DNA of 64,000 nucleotides from Morchella semilibera (Eukaryota > Ascomycota > Pezizomycetes > Pezizales > Morchellaceae). The notes under the pieces were generated by a model. It searched no databases. It saw only the letters and a program-made list of their open reading frames with translations, and had not been told where the DNA came from. The number at the start of each line of letters is the position of its first letter. Position 1 is the first letter of the stretch. A program made the translations under genes and the position numbers. This document shows positions 33,139 through 45,760 of this stretch, piece by piece. Location: NCBI GenBank assembly GCA_009192285.1, contig CM018605.1, positions 1,078,530 through 1,142,529 on the forward strand. The letters are read 5' to 3'.

Positions 33139-36100
33139 TCAATTAGAAGGAGTAGAAGTAGCATTTGTCGCGTTAAAGGGAGTGGGTGGCGGCATAGAAA
33201 CTGTGAGCTGGGAAGATAGAGGAGAGGAAGAAACGTGAGATTGGTTGCTATATTGGAGCGAAGACGATGTGCCGAATAATCGCTGTAACCTCCGTGCCAT
33301 TTCCTCCTTTTTAATAGCAGAGGTAGATAGTGGAGTAATTGGCCCATCCCCATTAATCTTCACTGGGTTTACAGAGGTGGAAGGGCAGCTGAGATCTACG
33401 TCGACGGTACGGATGGTTTGACTTGCGAGATTGGCATATCTACGGTTTTCGTGAATGATGGTGCGGAGGTCGTCAAGCTATTCCATGAAAATCAGTCTAA
33501 ATACCCGATAGAGTTCTTGGACGCTTTATATACCTTCATCCAAAAGACAGGAGACATTTTCAGGAATTTCTCCCTTTCCTCCTTTCGTGACTTTTCCAGT
33601 TCTTCAATCGAACGACCATCACTGAGATGTACACTCTCACAGAGCATGACCGAAAGGACTGACCACATTCTCAAACGCTGCTGATCATCAACCTCATGTT
33701 TATAAATATCAGGGTCTAGTGATTTGTTAGTAACACGCAAAGGCAGCGGTAGGGTGCGACATACGGCTCGAAAACTGAAGGTCAGTACTTCCAAGAACTA
33801 AAGCTGCTTGAACATTCAAAATATACTGCTGCGACCTTTGCGGACTGCAACCGTTCATACCAGTTTTGGTCGGAGTTGAGTTTGCAGTTTGTGGGGGATC
33901 GATGATCGCCGAATATAAGGGCATAAACCTTGAGCTCTCGAAAGGTGTATCACCACTCTCCTCCACTTGTCTAAGTGCGAAAGGCAGTGCCCTTTTACGC
34001 TCTGCCTCAAGTTGCTGCTGTAATTGTTCGGCCTCTCGGCGACTTATGGCCTCTTTTTCAGCTCGTTCGAGTTCTTGGCGTTTACGAACCTCCTCTTCGA
34101 CACGTTTCCGTTCAGCCTCTGCCGCACGACGCTGTTCAGCTGCTGCTTCTAGGCGCTGTCTTTCGGCCTCTTCTTTGAGACGTTGTTCCTCGGCAAGCTT
34201 CTTCTGAAGTATTTCCTGCTCCGCACGGCGTATAGCCTCTTCGCGTTTGCGGGTTTCCTCTGCTTGCCTTCGTTGTTCTTCGATGCGTTCGGCTTCGCGT
34301 TCTCGGGCCTCCCTATCCCGGGCTTCCCGCTCTTTCATCTCACGCTCCCTAGCCTCACGCTCCCTTATCTCACGTTCCCTTATCTCACGTTCCCTTATCT
34401 CACGTTCCCTTATCTCACGTTCCTCACGTTCCTTTGCTTCCCGCTCAGCAGCCTGGCGTCGGGCTAGCTCTCGTACGGCCTCCTCCCTATCCCTCCTTTC
34501 CTTCTCTCTGGCCTCCCTTTCCTCCTGTTCCCTCTCCTCCCTCTCACGAAGCTCCCTCTCATGTCTATCCCTTTCCTCCCGCTGCCGGCGGAATTCTAGC
34601 TCTCGGTGAATGATCTGATCCTGTCTGGCCATATCCGACTCCTGACGTGCCTTTTCAAGGATTAACTCAAGCTCCTTTCTAAGAGCCTCCTGGCGCCTTC
34701 GTTCTTTCGACTCCGCACGGCGTCTCACCTCCTCCTCGCCTCTCGCTCGTTGCCGCTTCTCACGCTCGCGACGGTCATTGCGCTCTGACTCCTCTCGTTC
34801 CCGTAAGATACGCTGACGTTGATCTTCCTTTTCAGAAGTTTCAGTAGTTGATACAGATTGCCGTCTGCCATCGGGGGAATCGCGTCTTATTGAGGGGGGC
34901 TTTCGAGATTTGCCTTCCTCTTTTATAGCAACCCGTTTGAGCGTACTGTCACTGTCATATTTCTCTTGCTTATCGACAAGTTTCCGCTGTTTTCTGGGTT
35001 CTTCCTTTTCTTGCTTTCGGCCAGAGTCAGAGTGAGCTGTAGGAGAGCGTGTTCTATCCCGCTTTCCACCCAACGTTGGCTTTTTATCCTTGGAAGAGGA
35101 GATATTGTCAGGTCTTAAAAGGATTGAGTCGTCATTCCTGGTTTTGTGCGTAGCTCGCTCAGTAGCTGAATCTGACATTCTGGTATCTTCTGACCCCATT
35201 CTTAATTTTCTCGGAATGATAGGCTTTTGTTCCACCCTGATGGTTTCTTCCATTGCAGAACTTGCCCGCTGCTTCTTATTGGAGCTTTTGGTGGAGGGTT
35301 TCTCTTTTGTATCAACATCACTTTCTGGAGGAGCTGATCTTGTTGGCTCCTGTGATAAACGGGCTAAAGATTCTTCGTTGGCCAGATCCTTCCCAGAAAC
35401 AAGACGTCGCTTCTTCTTCGCAGTTGGGGGGGCTATTGAGTCTGATTCACTGCGTTTACCCTTCTTTGAACGATTTTTTGGTGGACCTAAAGGCTCAGCA
35501 GATATTTCCTCCTGATCTGAAATGGCGTTTGTGTCCTCGTATTTTGTCGGATTTGCAGAAGTGGATACCCACCTAGATGGGCCCGTAGATGCCGATCGCC
35601 GAGGGGTATTTGCCGATGCGAGAGTTGAATTTGATCTCCGTGATCCAGATGACGTGCTTTTGGTATCATTAAGCTTTTTAGACTTAGGCGATGTATTCCT
35701 ATAATTTTCTGGTGAGCGTCCTCGGCGAGTAACCCTCTCCGGTTTACCACCATCGCCTGCATTGTCATAAGCTTTTTGCAACAATTCGACCTCCTCCTGC
35801 CAAAAATCACCTTCCCGGTCCCGCGCAATATCCATGTACGATTTCCCCTATGGTCCAGTCTCCTTGGGTTCACCCCATTGTCTAACAAATAGCCCAAGAT
35901 ATCTAAGTTACCTCGCCCGATAGCTGCTAACATGGGTGTTTCCTCCCCCACCGGCATTGAGCTATCCCTCGTCTTTCGGTGCCCCTGGGATGATCCGGGC
36001 TCAGGATCCACCTCTATGTTACCATACGCTAAGAGTAAGCTAACTGTGTCCGCATGGCCGCCCTTGATAGCCCCAATTAAAGACTCGGTATCCGGCTTAG

Positions 36101-37682
36101 TTCCCCGCTCCAGCAATGCGCCCACCATCTGTTGATCCCCTTCACGGGCCATTTCCCTTAGTTTCTGCAACCCATTTTTCCCTGCATCCAACCAAAGCAG
36201 ATCTTTCCTACTCTGTTCGGTCCGAGCATTCCGTCGGCGAGCTCCGGAGGGAATACTTGGTGCGGGCGGGGATTGATGCACTGGGCTGGCAACTGAAGGA
36301 TCGCGAGAGGAATGACTGTCGGCAGCGACACTAGCCCGTGCGGTTTCGTCGTCAGAGGGACGCTGTTTCCGTAATTCACTGATTGCAGCCTTGAGCAATC
36401 CTTCGATTTCCGTATAAACTTCCAACGTTTCGCGGTTGGATTCATTGGCGTCCAGGGCTGTCTGGCCTTGCTTATTCCTCTTTCGTGGGTTTGCACCCAA
36501 CTCAAGAAGGTACCTAACAACTTCGGTGTGCCCATTATCCACCGCATCTAGTAACGGTGTATCCTGTTCGATTTTGGATGGTTGATCGATTTGTGCGCCC
36601 CTCCCGATGAGAATTTTAGCCACCTCCAGGTGGCCATGTAGACACGCTTCGTGTAGGGGCTGGTACCCTGCATTATCTTCTGCATTCAAGAATTCCGTGC
36701 CGGAGTTCAATATGGCCTCAACCTCTGCAACATCCCCTCTTTGGCAGGCCCTATGGAGATGTGTCCGTCCAGCTGTGTCGCGTTTTGGCTTATGGGAGTT
36801 GCTCATTGGTGAGCCAGGAGTTCGGACGGATTGGGGTCTTCGAGGTCGGGCAGCTGAGGAGGGCGAGTTTTCTCGTGATGAAGAAGACGATATGTTGCCA
36901 CGGTTTGTTAGTACAGGCGCAGGTCTGCGATGCTTCAACGTTCTCTGCCCTGCGTGAGCCTTTTCCCTGGTCCGTGTACTTTTTATAGGGCTGCCGAGAG
37001 GCTGAGGGGAAATTGGGGGGGATGATTTAATACGGTGATTAGGGGGTGGTGAGTCCATCAGGCTTCTTCGCCTTTTCCTAGATCTGAGCCGGCTGTGACG
37101 GGTATCTTCCCGATCAGAGTTGTCCCCTTCGGATGCAGAAGAATCATGCACCTTCGGCTTCTGAAGGTTTGTTCCGTGTTTAGGACGACGACGCATGGGG
37201 TGCGAAGGCGAGTTTGGACGGGAAGAACGTGATGGGGCGGTACTCAAGTCGGAGGAGTATGCTGCGTCATCATTGTCTTCTTCTTTACGACGTTTTGTAG
37301 GACGTGGTTTTGTTCGACGAGGTCTTTCTTGATCCACTGGGGGCCTTGCTTCTGAGCCCCGTCTCCGACGGCCGCGTTCGTATTCGCTGATATCATCGTC
37401 ATTTTTTCGCGTATTGGGGGCCACCTCGATTGATTGCAAGACGACAGTCTCTGCCTCCGAATCGCCCCCACCGTTATTTCGCGGAGATTTTGATGGCGAC
37501 ACGGTTGATAGCGGAGGGTGATGGTGTTGTAGCTTCTGGTGTTGTCTCTGCTTGTGGAGACGATTGTTTTGGTGCTGTTGGGACTGTTGTAAATTGTGGT
37601 TTTGATGATTTTGTTGTTTGTTTTGCTGTAAGTGGAGCGTGGTCGTAGCCTGTTGTGATGGAAGACCAGGGGAAGAGGACAT
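33139..37682 (-). CDS. HOS4: HOS4-like ankyrin protein with long charged helix (possible Set3 complex subunit)
   Basis: Minus-strand exons 37682-33765, 33715-33534 and 33477-33139, about 1479 residues once a single-base break is allowed for. The order is a Gln/His/Asn-rich N-terminus, basic Ser/Arg-rich disorder, ankyrin block 1 (about residues 300-410: RTHLHRACQRGDVAEVEAIL, then GYQPLHEACLHGHLEVAKIL), ankyrin block 2 (about 497-620), the linker SYMDIARDREGDFWQEEVE, then about 300 residues of Arg/Glu-rich helix (about 940-1240) and a conserved C-terminal region. This matches fungal HOS4-like proteins, which in yeast belong to the Set3 histone deacetylase complex; the assignment rests on architecture. 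The frame breaks at 35845-35848, where four Cs on the plus strand need to be five to link HRG to KSYMDIAR. An extra exon upstream of 37682 is possible. Confidence 0.75.
34343..34430 (-). repeat. In-frame 15-bp tandem repeat encoding REIRE units
   Basis: Five to six near-perfect copies of a 15-base unit (CTTATCTCACGTTCC on the plus strand) encode repeated Arg-Glu-Ile-Arg-Glu in the charged helix of the HOS4-like protein. Adjacent copies are almost identical at DNA level, so copy number probably varies between strains. Confidence 0.88.
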
Positions 37683-39031
37683 TATGATCGCAGGCAGTGG
37701 CGATGGAAGACCTTCATCGCTATGAGAGCGCGGGGCGGCTAGGGAAAGCAGCGTCGTATTGTAGTCACTTCCCACTATCTGGGATGGAGGTAGGGCAGGG
37801 AAAGTAAGAAGAATATTTAATTTTAATTATATTTTGCAAGGACGAGAGCGAGTTACCGTCTCCACCAGGCAACGGGGGTGGTGGATGGGGGTGGGGGTGG
37901 TGGGAGGGGGGGAGGGGGGGAGGGGGGGGGAGTGAGAGCGAGTGAAGGAAGCCAGAGGAGAGGGAGAGAGAGGAGGAGAGAAGGAAGGAATCGAGAGTGT
38001 GGATTGAAGGGAGAGACGGGAAGCGAAGGTGCGTGGTGTGTGGAATGGGGGAGAGAAGGAAGAGTGGAAGACGAGTGGACGGATGGACGGGTTTGGGGGG
38101 GGGGGGGGGGGGTGAGTACGGAATAACTGGAATCACAATATGTAGTTAGGACAGGACAGGCCGGGAAGAGTGAAGTGAGTTACAACTTGCAGGCAAGAAG
38201 GCAAAGCAAGTAAGTAGGCAAGCAGGCAAGCAAGCAAGCAGCAACAGCAGTAAAAAGCAGTTGGGGGTTATGTCTGGGGGGCGACGGGAATAATCGTGGA
38301 GTTTGAGGTCCAGAGAGAGAAAAAAAAAAAGTGGATCAGTTACTCCCACATAGTACCATGACAGGGAAGGAAATTCAACTTCCCCTTGTAATAGACTAAT
38401 AGTCACTCCTTACCTCTCCCCTCTTTCTCTTTCCCTCTTTTGTCCTCTTTTTCATAGCCTTTCTTATTGACTCTCACTCCACCCCTATTGCCTACAATGT
38501 TTCTTCTTCCTCTTGCTTGCTCCTCGCTCGCTCACTCACTCACAGTTCACTTTGCGGATTCCTCCACTTCTCAACCAAACCAGGACACCCAATAACTATC
38601 CTGGCACCAAATCTTCCCGTATCTAGCAGGTCCTTGCCCCAATCGGCTGCCTGAGGGGCCTGCCTCGGTATGTTCATTGGGCAATTGGGGCATAATGCAT
38701 GTATGAATGCACCTGTTTTCCTTTTCCTTTCTTTCTTTCTTTTTTTTTTTTTTTCCCTCCTTTTCTTACGGCTGTCCTTTTAGTTTTGTGGGTTATCGCT
38801 TCTATCAGTCTTCTTGTTTTTAGGGTTATGTCTCATGAGTGAGCGAGGTGAAGTGCTCGAAGTGCGGGTGCGTATGTAGGCTGTATGTGCAAAGTGTGTG
38901 TAAGAGAGAGTGTGTGTGTCTTTCCGGAGGAAAGTTGGTGTGGTAGGACTGGTACTGGACTGGGGAGGCAGAGGCAGAAGAATGATGATGTCGCGCCTCC
39001 AGCTTATTCTTTCTCCCACCACCCATAAACA

Positions 39032-39066
<35 letters not shown>

Positions 39067-40782
39067 TTGCAAATAAATACTGTGTTTGATTGCGGCTGAG
39101 AAGAAGAAGGAGAAGAAGAAGGGGAGGTACCCATCCATGAATACATAAGGTACATGTATGTGTAAGGACATGTAGATATTACATTACGCGGGCCCTGTCT
39201 GCTTGGTTGAATTCGTTTCCTCTTCTCCCACCCCTCTGAGCTCTACCCTCTTGTTGGGGGGAACCTCGTCAACTTGAATGCTTTGCCGGATTAATGATGA
39301 CGACTTGAGGGAAAACTCATCTACATGTACTCTACACCCGGGTCACCGGCAAATTGGCTTTTTTTCATCACTCAGTCTCTCGATCATCTGCTAAAGTCGA
39401 AGATGTATCATATGTAGCATTACCCACCCTGTAGTGTCACTACAAATTATGTAGTAGAGTAGCAATCCGTGAGCATTTCCCACGCAATTGCATTCATGAA
39501 AAGCACGCTTGGTTGGGCTTGCCACGATCGACGCGGTGCGTGCAGTTGCAATAGATACTGTGAGGAGGTAGAAGGATTCCAGCGCCAACCCTTCCACGCC
39601 CACTCACTTGCTCAGAGCTACTAGCTAATATATACATGTATCTACCCCACAAACACAAAACACCCGGAGAGAAAAGAAGGGAAGGGGAGACAACTTGTAA
39701 AGTGACCGAGTTTCAAGCAATTAGGCGTTTTAGTTATAGGATACCACCCACTCGCGCGCAGGAGCCTCAAAGCTTGGCGCATCGGCTAACGGGGAGGATG
39801 TCCGTGTACCGCACTGGAAGTTTAAAGTTGAGTCTTTTAGGGAAAGGCAAAATTCATTGAATGTCACTCACTGGTATATCGATAGGTACATGTAGTACAT
39901 GTAGTACATGTCCTTCTCCCGTTTTTCTCCTAGGTATAGTAGCAGTATATTACGCCGTGCCTATCGACCAGCTCTGCCAGATGCAGTTCTACCTAGGCCT
40001 ACGTACGGATGAACCCACACTCGGTATTCAAGCCAGTTTCGTAATCCATACAAAAAGCAACATATATGCTTTTATTTGAAGAATCAACGGTTGCGCCTAA
40101 CCTAAAACTAAGTTCTCCGCCAATATGATGGCCAAGGCTTGATTGGGCTGCTTCTCGTCGATCCCCATCCATTATATTGAATTATCCTTCATCCTTCTCG
40201 GCCCCGTCTCTGCGCCGAGTGGTGGACCTATAGGTATAGGAACGTTTTGCAACACACTGTGTAAGGTGGGAAACGACACGACGAGTGATATCCCATGATG
40301 CGTGCTTGTTTGACATCTAAACATGGCTTAGATGAATCGTTTTGAATCCGTAAGCTGACCCACATAATTTTAATCCGACCACACAAAACCCTCCCAATTT
40401 ACTCTCTGACATGCATTACAGTGTGCTTTACATGCATACCCGACCTAATCACACGACAGCCACCATTGTGTATCCCAGAGTTGGGATAAGCTCAAACATA
40501 CTTACATGTATTTAATTACGAGGCTTCTAGAGCGCTCTTTACCTTGCCCAAAATATCCCCTCCAATCAAAAGTACCCAACTCAGACGAGTGATTTCCTAT
40601 GACTGGAATTCGGCTCCCCAGGTCACGTGCACAGTACCAAGGAAGGATAAACAAGAAACAATGACGCAATCATTTCCCGTCCCCCATATCCAGATATCAA
40701 TTCAAGAGTACTTTTCCAGATTGTAAACCTGCGCCAAAGACACCGAATCAATTGATAGAAAAACAAAAAACGCTAAACCGAA
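37683..40782. other. Promoter of the HOS4-like gene and following spacer
   Basis: The first 450 bases are strongly G/A-rich on the plus strand (C/T-rich on the gene's coding strand), with many G runs at 37867-37931 and 38095-38112, as expected of a pyrimidine-rich fungal promoter and leader. A possible 5' UTR intron ends at about 37795. Further on are a CT microsatellite (39033-39062), AGCA/AGGCA repeats (about 38205-38245), six TACATGTA palindromes including two in tandem (about 39885-39905), and two GAGTGAT-N6-TGAY motifs (40283, 40587). No gene supported. Confidence 0.55.
39033..39062. repeat. CT dinucleotide microsatellite
   Basis: A pure (CT)n run of about 30 bases. Confidence 0.9.
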
Positions 40783-41217
40783 ATGCCACCACGCGGACCC
40801 CAAATCCCACTCCTCAAGCGGGCAGCCATCCTTACACTGCACTGGCACGCGGACAAGAGCTGGATTGAGATCTCGACCATGTTAAGGGTCCACCCGGACA
40901 CGGCGAGGAAGATATGTATTCGTGCAAAGGTATCTCCTTTTTCGGAAAAGGGGAGGACGGGATTGAGTTGGAGTGATGGTTGAAATGGGTTATTCTATAA
41001 CTAGGAGAGAGCTACGGATCCGAATGATTTCGATGATGTTCTGCTGCACTTGGAGGATGCAGAACGGCCTGGGAGACCACCAAAGACCATAAGGGAGGGT
41101 GAGGTACAGGCGGCGGGGGAGATGGAGTATGTGGAGAGGGAAGATGAGGTAGACGAGAGTAGTGATGTGGGTATCAAGAGTGCTGGTGAGGGTCATAAGT
41201 TTCTACAGGTCGAGTGA
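40783..41217 (+). CDS. Small helix-turn-helix protein, possibly transposase-derived
   Basis: Two exons, 40783-40929 and 41005-41217, joined in phase 0, give 119 residues. The first exon encodes a homeodomain-like helix-turn-helix (LLKRAAILTLHWHADKSW, then IEISTMLRVHPDTARKICIR). The second begins with an acidic stretch, then RPGRPPK, an AT-hook-like GRP motif, and an acidic tail. HTH followed by a GRP motif is how the DNA-binding end of Tc1/mariner-type transposases is laid out, but the catalytic domain is absent and downstream sequence shows no DDE/D remnant I could recognise. It may be a domesticated DNA-binding fragment or a small regulator. The intron (40930-41004) has GTATCT and AACTAG ends. 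Confidence 0.6.
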
Positions 41218-42390
41218 TATTGTGTGCGGTGAAATATGAAGGGGAGCTCAAAATTGTGCAAGGCACAAGGGAAATGGGAGGAATAGGTCGTTATCACGAT
41301 ATTAGGGAGATTTTAGGAGTTTCTATTAGCATGTTACTTTATGACAAATCGTATGAACCTGGTTTTATGTTAGCTAGTCCTGATATTACAGGATGGGGGT
41401 CGCCCCTAGTTGCACCTAGGATGGGGTAAAGCCATACATTAGAAACTAGCTAATTCATCCAGATTCTTCAAGCAAGATATCCGAGTACGTACGCAAATTG
41501 GAATGTTACGGAGGACACTATATATTGGGGGAGGGGTATATTATTTCTTGGGAGCGCGACACGGCAGTGATTCGGCCCATATATCATTGGGGTATTGGAT
41601 GGAGTTATTAGGGTGCTTCCCGAGTGTATTCGGGTATGAAAAGGGCCTGTCAACCAATCCATCCACCATACTTCGTAATAAAAGTTACTAAAACTAAATG
41701 TAGGTCTTTGGATACTCCGACCGAGGCTCAAATGGCTACACTAGAATCCGATCGAGGCAGTGATTAGAAAGAGACTTGCCCTGAAGTTTCTTCTTTTTAG
41801 TGAGCTATATTTTGCTACTTTATCATTTTAATATCCTTTGGGATATTCTCATGGGATACCGATCTAGCGCCCGGGGAATTTAAGAATGAATAAGCTCGTG
41901 GGTCAAAAACTCCCATCAGCCCAAAAGACAAAGGCTTCAGGTTATCTAGGATCTACGACTAAAGTGGGGTTTACTGCGGGGAGTATAAACTGGGTTCTTA
42001 CACCGGAGAAATGGGGATTATGTAGTGAGGAGGCCCATTCGGGGAGGTACTATACCTGTACAGAAACGTACCAATTACTACATTGTACAAGCGTCTAGTT
42101 CTTTTTGCCTGTGCTAGCTGTCCAAGGCACTTTTCAGTGCGCCGAACCGTAGTACATGTATGTACAATGTAATAACAGAAAAAGAATCCTGGTAATGATA
42201 CAGCTCTATGTGCAAGTTATATGTATCTACATGTAGTTAGTGGCGTACATGTATTAGTATTCCATATGGGTAATAAAGCCGTTACTAAGCTGTTGCGGAT
42301 CATCATGCAACCTTCAGACAACAACCTCTTCTCCACACCATAATACCTAGCCTACCTGCACGATAACAGACCCCGCCCTTGGCCTTCCCC
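41218..42390. other. Spacer upstream of the LMBR1-type gene
   Basis: No supported gene. Short open frames (up to 71 codons) show no family likeness. Three TACATGTA palindromes lie at about 42151, 42226 and 42245, about 150-240 bases before the next start. Confidence 0.5.
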
Positions 42391-44571
42391 ATGGCTATCA
42401 CCTCAGGAGTCTTTTCGGCTCTCTGTCTGACTTCGCTAGCCGGTACAGTACTGTTATTGCAACGCTTCTTCTTACCTCTACGTTCAACCCCAGAATACCT
42501 GCTTGTCTCCACATTCCTACCGCTCTTTATCTCGTCATCTATCGTGGTACTGGTGCCTATAGATCTTGCCTCTTCATCAGCTGGTGATTCGGGATCACGA
42601 GGTAAGTTTATACCCAAATTTGTATGCCAATAGAAGTAGACTGCTTAGCTGGGGAATAGGTATTGTACTTCCCGAAGGGTTACTTCTTGTAGCATGGAGA
42701 GTATCGTATTGGCTCTGCTTCGTGCTCACATGGTGCCTAACCTTTATCTCCTGGAACGGGTGTAGGGAGGGCTATAGCTGACACTCTACAGGGCCGTCCT
42801 CCCTATTCTTCAGTCCTATAGTAACTCCGGCCACCGTTCTCCACGTAATCGTTTCATCGAAGCTCTTCGTGAAAATGCACGATACCAGCTCATGATGCTT
42901 GGTTTTGGATGTGTTGGTCTTATCTATGTCTTCATAACATCTGGAATCCATATCGAATCCCTCAAAGGCCTCGTAATGGCCCTATCATACTGTTATGCCC
43001 TCGCCCTCGCCATCTTTCTCATGGGTCACGGCCTTGTCGCCATCCCGCGGAATCTCATGCGGAATGCAAGTATCCCAGGAAAACTAAAGGGGTTGCAGAT
43101 CGCAGCACCTAGAGCATATGACAAGCTTTTAGATGCAACCAACAATCTAGAGGATGTGGAGCAGGAGGTCATGGAAGTACATAAGAGGAAGAATGGATCT
43201 GCTTCGGAGTTTCAACAATGGATTGAGGAGTTAGGTGATATCGCACAGCTTCCAGAATCCTCATTACCAGCCCAAGGGGGAAACAGCGTTGTTGGAGGAA
43301 GGAGAGGCGGAGCTCCTCCGGTGATTACAGAGCAATATTTAGCAGGTCTAACCCAGCGCTTGAAAATTGCAACACACAAGCGGCAACGCTTCAACACTGA
43401 GTGGCAGGCTCTTGTACAGTCTGCCTCTGACTGCCAGGAGATGCTTGACTCCTCGCGAACACAGCGTTTGACTTTCACGAAACACTATGGATCTCCGACA
43501 GTTCTTGACAAGATCTCAATACTCAACCCTTACACGCGATACATCTTGCATTATCATATCCTGCCGCAGGCACATCGGATTCTCTCTGTTTTCCTTGCTC
43601 TTGCCTCGGTCTGTATTGTTTGGTCCGAGATCATACATGCCGCGGCCCCAAAGCTCTCAGTAATCAATTATACAGTAGTTCATCATCCAGAATCTCCTCA
43701 CGGACAGGTTGGTTTTGCTGGGCAGTGTATCGCCGCGGCATGGATCGCTTATATGTGTGCATGCGCATATTCTTCTCTTACAACGGTTAAGGTCTGGGGG
43801 AACTACGCGCTTGTTAAGCGAATGACATCTGGGTCATCCGCATGTTTCTACGCTTCGTACGCCGCCCGTCTAACTGTCCCACTAGCCTATAATTTTACAG
43901 GACTGCTGCTCCCAGCCGTAACGAAGGATACCGTCTTCTTTAGCTTCCTGGGGAAGCTTATTATTCTCACGCCACTAGGGGAGGGATTCGATGGTTTTTT
44001 TCCAGTGCTGATTCTGCTGCCAGTTGCAGCTACGGGATTCAATGTGTACGGCTGGGTCAAGACTACATTCGGTCTTGGGGATGTCTTAGCAGGCGACGAG
44101 GATGATGAGGAGGGACTTGGTGGATGGAGGGAAGGGCGAGATTTGATAGACCGGGAGCTCCAGGGTGAAGTTGGGAGAGGTGGAATAATCGCACGGGCAG
44201 CTGCCGCTAGCAGGCTGGGGGGCAGAGCAGGAGGGTCAAATCTGGGCCTTGGACCAGAGGCTCATCGCACAGGCCGAACAGGCCCCATCAGGTTGAGAGA
44301 CGATGATGGGGATGACCTAAATGTTGTGCCGGGGGAAGGATTTTTCGGGGGCTTTATGCATAGAGTTAAGAACACTGTCGAGACGCTGGATGCACCGCGA
44401 TGGATGAAGGACTTTGAGGGCGTTAAGAAGCCGAAGTGGCTTGGTGGCAATTCGGGAAGTAGTAGGGGCGGTTACGGGGTTGTTAATAGAGGAAGGGGTG
44501 GTGCAAGTAGGCCGAGATGGAGTGCAGGTGGTTGGGACGACGAGAACGATGGGCTGTTAGGTGGGGAGTAA
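42391..44571 (+). CDS. LMBR1 domain-containing multi-pass membrane protein
   Basis: Exons 42391-42601, 42660-42759 and 42822-44571 join in frame to 686 residues. About nine hydrophobic segments are visible: two in exon 1 (FSALCLTSLAGTVLLLQRFF; STFLPLFISSSIVVLVPIDL), one to two in exon 2 (GLLLVAWRVSYWLCFVLTW), and the rest in exon 3 around a central soluble helix pair (YDKLLDATNNLEDVEQEV). The second group of membrane segments starts near YILHYHILPQAHRILSVFLA. The C-terminus is Gly/Arg-rich and soluble, including RNRGRGGASRPRW-like sequence. LMBR1 proteins include lipocalin receptor and lysosomal cobalamin-export relatives; the fungal members have no settled role. An upstream in-frame TTG codon is not a start. 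Confidence 0.88.
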
Positions 44572-45217
44572 ACTTGCATTTCGATCATTGGCAGGGCGTT
44601 TTTTCATTGCTTTTAACCCACTTCAGTGGTTCTTTTCTTGTTTAGGGTATCCACTAGAAATTTGGTTGGCATACATATTTGGCTTCTGGGTTTTTCTTGT
44701 TCTAATTATCATTGATAGATTATATCCTTCGGGTCCTGCGTTTGTACTGAGCGTGGTTTAGCGCGCGTATGCACCGCGGGAGACTATTTGAGGAGTGGTG
44801 GGCACGTTGCGACAGAGGTATCAGGGCTCTAGGATTTTAGCCACCTTAAATACGCCTAAATGCGCCCACGTCCCACCAGCACTTAAAAAAAGACAGCTGA
44901 AGCACCTAGCAAAAATTGGGACCCTGATAATCTTCTACATTTGGAGTGGACAATGTTGTGAAGAGGGGGCCGGGTCTACTGTTTAGGTTGTCCAATTACT
45001 CCAAAAACACCATCCCAAGGCCCAGCCAAAACCAGAAACAGAACACCCCCCCATATCACCCGGAAACTATAATCATAAACAAGCAGAACGTTATTCGCTA
45101 GGACCCCAATCGATTAGATTGATGATTGCCCCATATGCCAATTTTGATTTTTTTGCTTGTACATTGAAGCCCGAAAAGGAAAAAAAAAAAAGGAAAGCTG
45201 AAACGATTGGATTTCGT
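44572..45217. other. Convergent 3' regions of the LMBR1-type gene and RPL36
   Basis: About 650 bases between two convergent stop codons, holding 3' UTRs. One short hydrophobic frame (44561-44761) overlaps the LMBR1 stop and is not supported as a gene. Confidence 0.55.
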
Positions 45218-45760
45218 TTAGTGACCAGCTCTCCTGGACTCGGCGATGACGCGCTGAAGTTCGTCGACCTTTCTCTTGGCACGGCCGAAGGTTCCGAGCT
45301 ATTTGAGAATAGATGTCAGCCAAAAATTGATACTGAATAGTAGCAAATAAAGGTTTTTAAGATGTACCCTTTTCTTAGCAAGCTTACGGGCACGCTTGTC
45401 CTTAGAGTTACGGAGCAACTCAATAACGCGCTTCTCGTAGGGGGCAAGTCTGTTCGAGCACGCGAGCAATTAGTTATGCCCTATTCCCAGATCTTAAGAT
45501 AGACGAATCATAGGTGTGTGTACCCAGCAACTTCCTTCACGACCTCACGGACAAAAGCAGTGCGCTTGGAAAGAACACCCTTTCTGCGGGAAGCACGGGG
45601 CTTGGACTCACGGAGGGTGACTCCGCTGTATCCCTTGTTGATGCCGTAGGCGAGACCTTTTCACAATTCCACCACTCGCGTCAGCATATCTGTTTTGTTT
45701 GATGGGCCGTATGATTGGGTTGTAGGATTAGGTTGCCGTACCTGACTTAGCTACTGCCAT
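45218..45760 (-). CDS. RPL36: 60S ribosomal protein L36 (eL36)
   Basis: Minus-strand exons 45760-45742, 45656-45524, 45449-45368 and 45298-45218 give 104 residues, close to the 100 of yeast. The sequence reads [18 protein letters not shown], then [60 protein letters not shown] and [20 protein letters not shown], matching eL36 throughout. It is a basic protein of the large ribosomal subunit near the exit side. It is divergently transcribed from RPS12 with only 327 bases between start codons. Confidence 0.95.

Noticed and set aside
33727-35835. Separate 702-residue protein starting MDIARDREGDFW
   Set aside because: Its first residues continue the ankyrin protein encoded just upstream; a single-base break explains the split.
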